From positions 62,001 through 126,000 of the forward strand of contig CANNZV010002337.1 in NCBI GenBank assembly GCA_947561585.1: 64,000 nt of DNA. Reading direction: 5' to 3'. Origin of the DNA: Caprella mutica (taxonomy: Eukaryota; Arthropoda; Malacostraca; Amphipoda; Caprellidae). The first letter of the stretch is position 1, and the number at the start of each line of letters is the position of its first letter. The position numbers and the translations under genes were made by a program. Positions 61,201-64,000 of the stretch are shown piece by piece. The notes under the pieces were generated by a model. That model was not told the DNA's origin and ran no database searches. It saw only the letters and a list, made by a program, of their open reading frames with translations.

Positions 61201-61665
61201 ACTAAGAATGCACACCAAGCCTTGGGTCAGAGCAAGGTGAGGTCTTCTATAATTGTCAGGAAGGGGGTGTTTGGATATTAGAATTAAATATCTTTCATAA
61301 ATATATAATGAAACTGGTGAATTAAAATTTGGATATAATTCTAAAGTATCAGGGATTTCACTAATCCAGAATATGTAGAAAGATATTTATCTTTTCTTCA
61401 ACTGCTAACAAAACATTACATCGATTGAGGTTCCAAAGACTTAAACTGAAGACTAAAACATTATAACTCTTTCAGAGCCAGCAGAGAATACTGGGAAAAT
61501 ATCAAACCAGCCTCAGGCAGACCAATGTGTCCTAGCATGTCTAGTTCGGACCGATGGGGAATCGTGGCCGGACAGGAGGGCATGAAACAGAAGAAAGATG
61601 AAACTAGTCAAGATGAAATAAATAAATTACAAGCCATTGCTAAGGAGTTTAACAAGAAAGTTTAG
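49269..61665 (+). CDS. Bhmt: Betaine-homocysteine S-methyltransferase
   Basis: Exons: 49269-49283, 49658-49787, 50026-50144, 50552-50657, 59454-59539, 60168-60327, 60457-60627, 61008-61236, 61476-61665; phases agree, giving 401 aa (human BHMT 406). The enzyme moves a methyl group from betaine to homocysteine, yielding methionine and dimethylglycine, in the cytosol. It is a TIM barrel with zinc bound by three cysteines, here Cys210 (VGVNCHFDP) and Cys292/Cys293 (GGCCGFEP), all offset by seven from human 217/299/300. The N-terminal GDGGF motif (Asp19) and the C-terminal region after [11 protein letters not shown] are also present. The first exon encodes only MAPKK. Intron 4 (8.8 kb) is swollen by an antisense BEL/Pao element; without it the intron would be about 590 bp. 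All splice sites look intact, so the gene is probably functional. Confidence 0.97.
50795..50799. other. Target-site duplication, left
   Basis: ACAAT, repeated at 59004-59008 on the other side of the LTR element; a 5-bp duplication is usual for BEL/Pao. Confidence 0.9.
50800..51698 (-). repeat. 3' LTR of the BEL/Pao element
   Basis: 899 bp, matching 58105-59003. On the minus strand it contains CTATAATAAAGACTC near its end, which could serve as a TATA-like or poly(A) signal. Confidence 0.95.
51967..57954 (-). CDS. BEL/Pao Gag-Pol polyprotein, intact
   Basis: 1995 codons without interruption. In order: a Gag-like region rich in charged residues (1-560), zinc-knuckle-like Cys/His clusters (about 565-640; [26 protein letters not shown]), an aspartic-protease-like region (about 680-860; [14 protein letters not shown]), reverse transcriptase with YVDD near residue 1126, RNase H ([12 protein letters not shown] near 1313, then [12 protein letters not shown]), and integrase. 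The integrase has an HHCC zinc domain (about 1615-1655; CVFCRKLRG) and the D,D,E core (GVDAFGPF near 1690, [10 protein letters not shown] near 1760, [11 protein letters not shown] near 1805). A C-terminal tail typical of Pao-type integrases follows. The YVDD motif, Gag-Pol fusion in one frame and domain order place it in BEL/Pao rather than Gypsy. All key motifs seen are intact, so it may be mobilisation-competent. Confidence 0.95.
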   Translation of the reverse strand: MIHSPIEKRNPVEPLRDISRRLDELRDSLRDHLNEDPLELQEPIALRTSSSQIKAIWRDFMSVSVRLTERLTKIGSLEEAQESREDRSDIRIEVRQYIGIINEVLKRIGSDEVSNVDTRSVASAVQEQKLADLSLDFSFPSGHGVTSEGSKSVEPAVRPKISAAQQILNSDLSLSKHDSGPVEPAVRPKRLVAQETLHDESPLPKLYSTQTLENSTASKGLSAFSHVFTTASTGESTESVVGTTESSTFTSAIPSSVPFKFISRSLNPTIFPTNISGKGFNRHLHEHQQSIVGDYDPTPQYLRSEKKPFQPLVSRFPESTSHSYNYPRYHRAHDPQVQPAIDGATLHLIKQELFKTSNSPFSGDPHYYRSWLLLLENRMRGLQLEPLDVVSVLLANTTGEPNKMVKDYLSAGAAAPHATLERIWLTLNKQYGSPVRVCHSMQKKLQSVSVIRPPDTKGKLQDLVHICRMIEANMPTNPELQMYNLSIGQKQVWTKLPDWLQQQWRTKGYKFSLENLGNLPPFEALVDFIQYKIDEMSDPNFDRYQEVKIVKTLKSEIEHGNTRSNDVLCVYHDKAGHTLINCRTFNKLKYQDKQKFASDKRLCYKCLGKHMAKYCDTNPTCSRCQNPHLSIMHPEKRFPENYSQCKYPSDEENEEINSESENREKKTLCSVVCGNPEKTMSCSKTVLCELHHESRPNETFKLYVVLDDMSDTSYIDESLIEPMKLRGHRERYLLCTLESMKSEHEALVINGLWIRGITKDKYYSLPSLYTSCFIPGSLYEVGTPSIVKTIPHLSHFADRFLDLDPTVKPLMLLGRDSGDLMRSVCHGDHAPFIHETPLGYALVGSPCPNNYYKTKVKTTLRSSHEHYSSKNMFPETESPSSIFDEFKDDDVLGLSKDDEKFIAIVNDTIHVNDSGHITISLPFKHDDVKMPCNKLVVYNRTRNTLAKLRNEPEKLSFCIEVMAKNLNSQHVEQIHESETKLEKNGKAWWLPIFVVSQPRKNKHRIVFDSSAKYSNVSLNSVLLQGPDENNRLRGVLLRFRMGEVAFGGDIEAMFYNFHLPKKDRDFLRFFWYKDNKPDNDIVQFRGRVHLFGNKSSPAVAHFGLKYTTLHPEAQIIPKAVSCITDNVYVDDLLASCRTVSAAIKTLEDIRSILQRYHIRLCKIISNKDEVSEHFPESERAKAMEEVNIGDQTVHRTLGLSWQINQDYFFIKTTIPQKPLSRRGMLSVTNSIYDPLGIVNPVVLQGKLIQRKALQRIEGTPAYDWDDPLPVEFSEDWCKWLQSLSSLSDITLPRSYIPDEFGDISSYELHAFTDASESAIGAVIYLRIYNNQGGVHVSYVMSSSKLTPKACISMPRSELCAALIGSKLMREVLYELKIPMNEVFMYCDSEVVLSYLINRERRFAKYVTHRVSSILKLTDVSQWQYISTHLNPADIACRPRSISALQNSVWIRGPDFLWDGTVMDGGFKPIIELPEALEEKFNMKTERSTESPFNSIAEKVSSFNKAIGVMMVILRFRNIILKKLNRTTPKENTPKEMKNEAIRYLISTAQQALYHDTITSLQNKQSSKERSISSLDPFIDTHGILRVGGRLKDSSLNYNEKHPILLHPSHPLTTLVVRHFHDETYHQGRHLTMGAIRFAGYFVEKGSKVIRRLIRECVFCRKLRGRPEEQMMASLPQSRIEQTSPFHNTGVDAFGPFIISDSKSTRQTKATRKIWCLILTCMVSRAIHVELLSGLDTSSFTNALRRFIAVRGTCKNLYSDRGTNFVGYNNQEVSTLSLKDVQAEMQTRDCTWHFNPPHASHFGGAWERKIGALKRIFEGSLSHLKGRVLSRDEFSTIILEATAIVNNTPMWEVTSDPRDPIPISPAMLITLKDSPNPPPLQSYTTDDIASYGANRWRRVQFLADCFWNRWRTYYLASLQERSKWIIKRRNLKIGDVILLRNNSEKRNSWPMAIVKHVKLSSDKLVRSVTVETAAKGDSRRLLERPISEIVLLVPND
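58105..59003 (-). repeat. 5' LTR of the BEL/Pao element
   Basis: 899 bp; should hold the element's promoter, directing transcription leftwards, antisense to Bhmt. Confidence 0.95.
59004..59008. other. Target-site duplication, right
   Basis: ACAAT immediately after the LTR end CATCACA, matching 50795-50799. Confidence 0.9.
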
Positions 61666-61910
61666 TCTGTCTTACCTACAGGGAAGAGTGGATGGATAAT
61701 TTATTGCTCATTGAAGAGCTGTTCTAATTTTACTTATTTTAATATACTTTTAACTTTATCGTTCAGAACCGTTTTTCATACTTAGTTGAAGGGACTAAAT
61801 ATGATCAGAAGAACGATTATGTGTTAAACTATGCAGTAAAGCTATTGATAATTTTTTGTTAATGCAATGTTTAACTGTTAAGATGTGTTTGAAATATTTA
61901 TGTAACAATT

Positions 61911-61916
61911 AATAAA
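61911..61916 (+). terminator. Bhmt poly(A) signal
   Basis: AATAAA in AATTAATAAAGTAATTTTG, 246 bases after the stop codon; the only good candidate nearby. Confidence 0.65.
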
Positions 61917-62508
61917 GTAATTTTGTAAACTTAATTTCATTGTCCATTTATACTTTATATTTATTCCCAAAAAATGTTCAAGTTGCAATATTTAGAATAA
62001 CAACTTTAACACCACATATTTATCATCAATAATAGTAGGTAGCCGGTAGGTATGAGTTCTAGGACGTAATTGCAAAAGTATAACATTTCTCAAACAGGAA
62101 TAATTCATTCATAAGCTTTCAATAAATTTTATACCCAAACACGTAAAAGTTAAATGGTTGAAAATTAATAATAATTTTTTTTACAAATCCGTAAATAGAG
62201 TTGATACAATAAATTTCCACGAAACATAAGAAGTTACTAGATATATAATTTTTTATGTTTGCAACATTTTTTCTTGGAAAATGTAAAATGATAACCAGTA
62301 GTCTGACAACATTTTCTTTGAATGAAGGCAGTGTTAGCAGTATAAGTTATACCCCTGATGTTTTGTTTCTTGGTGAGCGTTAAGGTGTAAATTATTGTAG
62401 TTAGATATAATTCGTTGTAATGAATCTTTGTCAATATTATTATTTCTTGTCAGACATTCATTATAAATAAATATTGTACGATTTGTACCCGATTCAACTC
62501 TGAATATA
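61917..62508. other. Intergenic, nothing seen
   Basis: AT-rich, no supported exon or repeat. Confidence 0.4.
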
Positions 62509-63082
62509 CCAAGGTATCTATATTAACTACAAGGTAGAGTATTGCGCAGGTTCATATCAAGATGATTACAGTTTTGTTGTGAAAGACGCTGGCTGGTGTG
62601 CGGCCGTGTGCCCCATGATAATTATTTTTACATAGAAACAAGGTCTATTATTCATTCTTTTTAGAAAAATGCCTTTCAACTTGTTTTTTTGACTAAACTC
62701 GCTATATTCAGCATTGTGAAAACTTTTCATATATTTTTTAGTAAGGTTTAATAGGGAAAAACGTATTGTTTTTCTTCAAAGTACGTTTATGTAAGAGCTG
62801 TCGATCCTGTCTCTTCTTATCCTGTCTATTTCTTCCTAATTCCTACATTTTTAGAAAACCTAAATAATTTAATCAGAACAATTACACTTTTTTCATTGCA
62901 TCCGCACACAGCATAAACAACCACAGCAAAAATTCTTATATACAAATAACTAATTAAGTCGCTGTATCTATTATTGCAGGGGCACACGGCCGTGTGTTCG
63001 TATGTGCGTATTTGTTTATGCGCAGAGGAGTCTAAAATTCGTATCAAGGCGTAGCATACCTTGTTAAGTTAATATACCTTGG
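62509..63082. mobile_element. Inverted-repeat element (CCAAGGTAT ends)
   Basis: Left CCAAGGTATCTATATTAACT, and a right end whose reverse complement begins CCAAGGTATATTAACTTAAC. Further in, GTGCGGCCGTGTGCCCC pairs with GGGCACACGGCCGTGTG. Arms are about 120 bp and diverged; no coding capacity. Confidence 0.65.
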
Positions 63083-63400
63083 AATATACCAAATAGCGCG
63101 AAAGCAACAAATTGTAACATCGTAAACAAACCCCGTGTCTAATCTAACAAATTACCCAATTTGGTAGTTAATAAGGAAGTTTTTAAATCACTTTACTTCT
63201 TAACTATTTGTCTATAAAAGTGTGTAATTATGAAAGCTTTTATTATTTATGCCAATAACTTCCTATCAGACCTATCTTGAGAAAACAGGAAGATAGGTAT
63301 TATTACTTTTAAGTACCTACCTAGGTAGTACATGTAAAAATTCAGTAAAATATATCGAATATCGGATAGTTAAGTTGTATTTAATTTAATTTTTAATTAT

Positions 63401-63552
63401 CAGTCTGCAGAACATGGGACATTTTTAACATTTTCTTTGCGAACAATCCTTAATTTCCTCCTATATTTACATGTATTTTACTGAGAACAGAGAACACAGA
63501 ACAGAAGCCAAAATAGAGGATTTCTTGGAGAACACTTTACCAGTTCCTGCAG
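63401..63552. repeat. Copy of the 33588-type dispersed repeat
   Basis: Starts CAGTCTGCAGAACATGGGAC and ends CCAGTTCCTGCAG, same orientation as 33588-33725, with an extra AGAACACAGAAC duplication. Confidence 0.9.
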
Positions 63553-64000
63553 TTTAGCGCGGCGGCAGCGGGTGTTGAAAGACTGTAAGTGGATACCTAA
63601 CTACAGGCTATTTTGGTAGTTGCCCCGTACTCCGTATCTAATTAATAAGCTACCTAACTGAGGACAGAAACGGGGCTTCAGGTATTATTTTGGAACCAAT
63701 TAAGGATAGAGGTACCCAATATTTAGGTAACAATTTAGTTATCTAGGTAGTTTTACTTCATGCATTTCGTGTGAATCAGTTTTGTTTCATGTAAATTAAT
63801 TATGATAAAAGGAGTATTTATTATTTCGTTCTTTTAATTGCAAATTGTTATTCAATTCGACTAGATCCAAACTTCTACCCTCACCACTGTTGTCTGATTA
63901 GTTCGGTGGAGGAATGGTCTTAAGCCACATTTCAAGAGAACCATCCAAAGTTTGAAGATAGATTCGTGGAGGTTAATTGAGATATAAGTAACTGATGATA
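63553..64000. other. 3' edge, nothing seen
   Basis: A short GC-rich patch (GCGCGGCGGCAGCGG) at about 63557, then ordinary AT-rich sequence to the window end. Confidence 0.4.

Overview
The window reads as animal nuclear DNA: strongly AT-rich, with multi-exon genes carrying GT-AG introns, no operons, many inverted-repeat DNA transposons and minisatellites, and one intact BEL/Pao LTR retrotransposon. A TATA box with an initiator-like TCACT at arthropod-type spacing before one gene, and the transposon mix (mariner, pogo-like, Foldback-like, BEL/Pao), suggest an arthropod, perhaps a hemipteroid insect or a crustacean. This placement is tentative.

Layout. At 1702-2440 lie the last two coding exons of an unidentified gene on the + strand. 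From 2441 to 17698 there is a gene-poor stretch packed with minisatellites, palindromic MITEs and foldback elements. From 17699 to 32303 two head-to-tail paralogues encode unusual Cys-loop (pentameric ligand-gated ion channel) proteins. Each has a signal peptide, a pentraxin/LamG-like domain, a C-type-lectin-like domain, an LDL-receptor class A module, the Cys-loop ligand-binding domain and four membrane helices. The second copy also has an exon of about 37 heptapeptide repeats. A mosaic of dispersed repeats (33588-36310) precedes a complete five-exon GID8 gene (36771-39374, + strand), whose likely 3' UTR carries a 17-bp minisatellite. A 2-kb satellite with a 20-bp unit (41209-43195), a dead mariner transposase and a decayed pogo-like transposon follow. 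The window ends with a complete nine-exon betaine-homocysteine methyltransferase gene (49269-61665). Its fourth intron holds a full-length antisense BEL/Pao element (50800-59003) with 899-bp LTRs that look identical and an ACAAT target duplication.

Genes working together. I see no shared pathway. BHMT belongs to methionine/betaine metabolism, GID8 to the CTLH ubiquitin-ligase complex. The two chimeric receptors are a tandem duplication and could assemble with each other. Their lectin/pentraxin/LDLa ectodomain suggests recognition of a large or glycosylated ligand, but that is inference.

Exon coordinates were read by eye from splice signals, phase and paralogue comparison. Transcript evidence would be decisive. 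Most long open frames outside these genes are products of tandem repeats.
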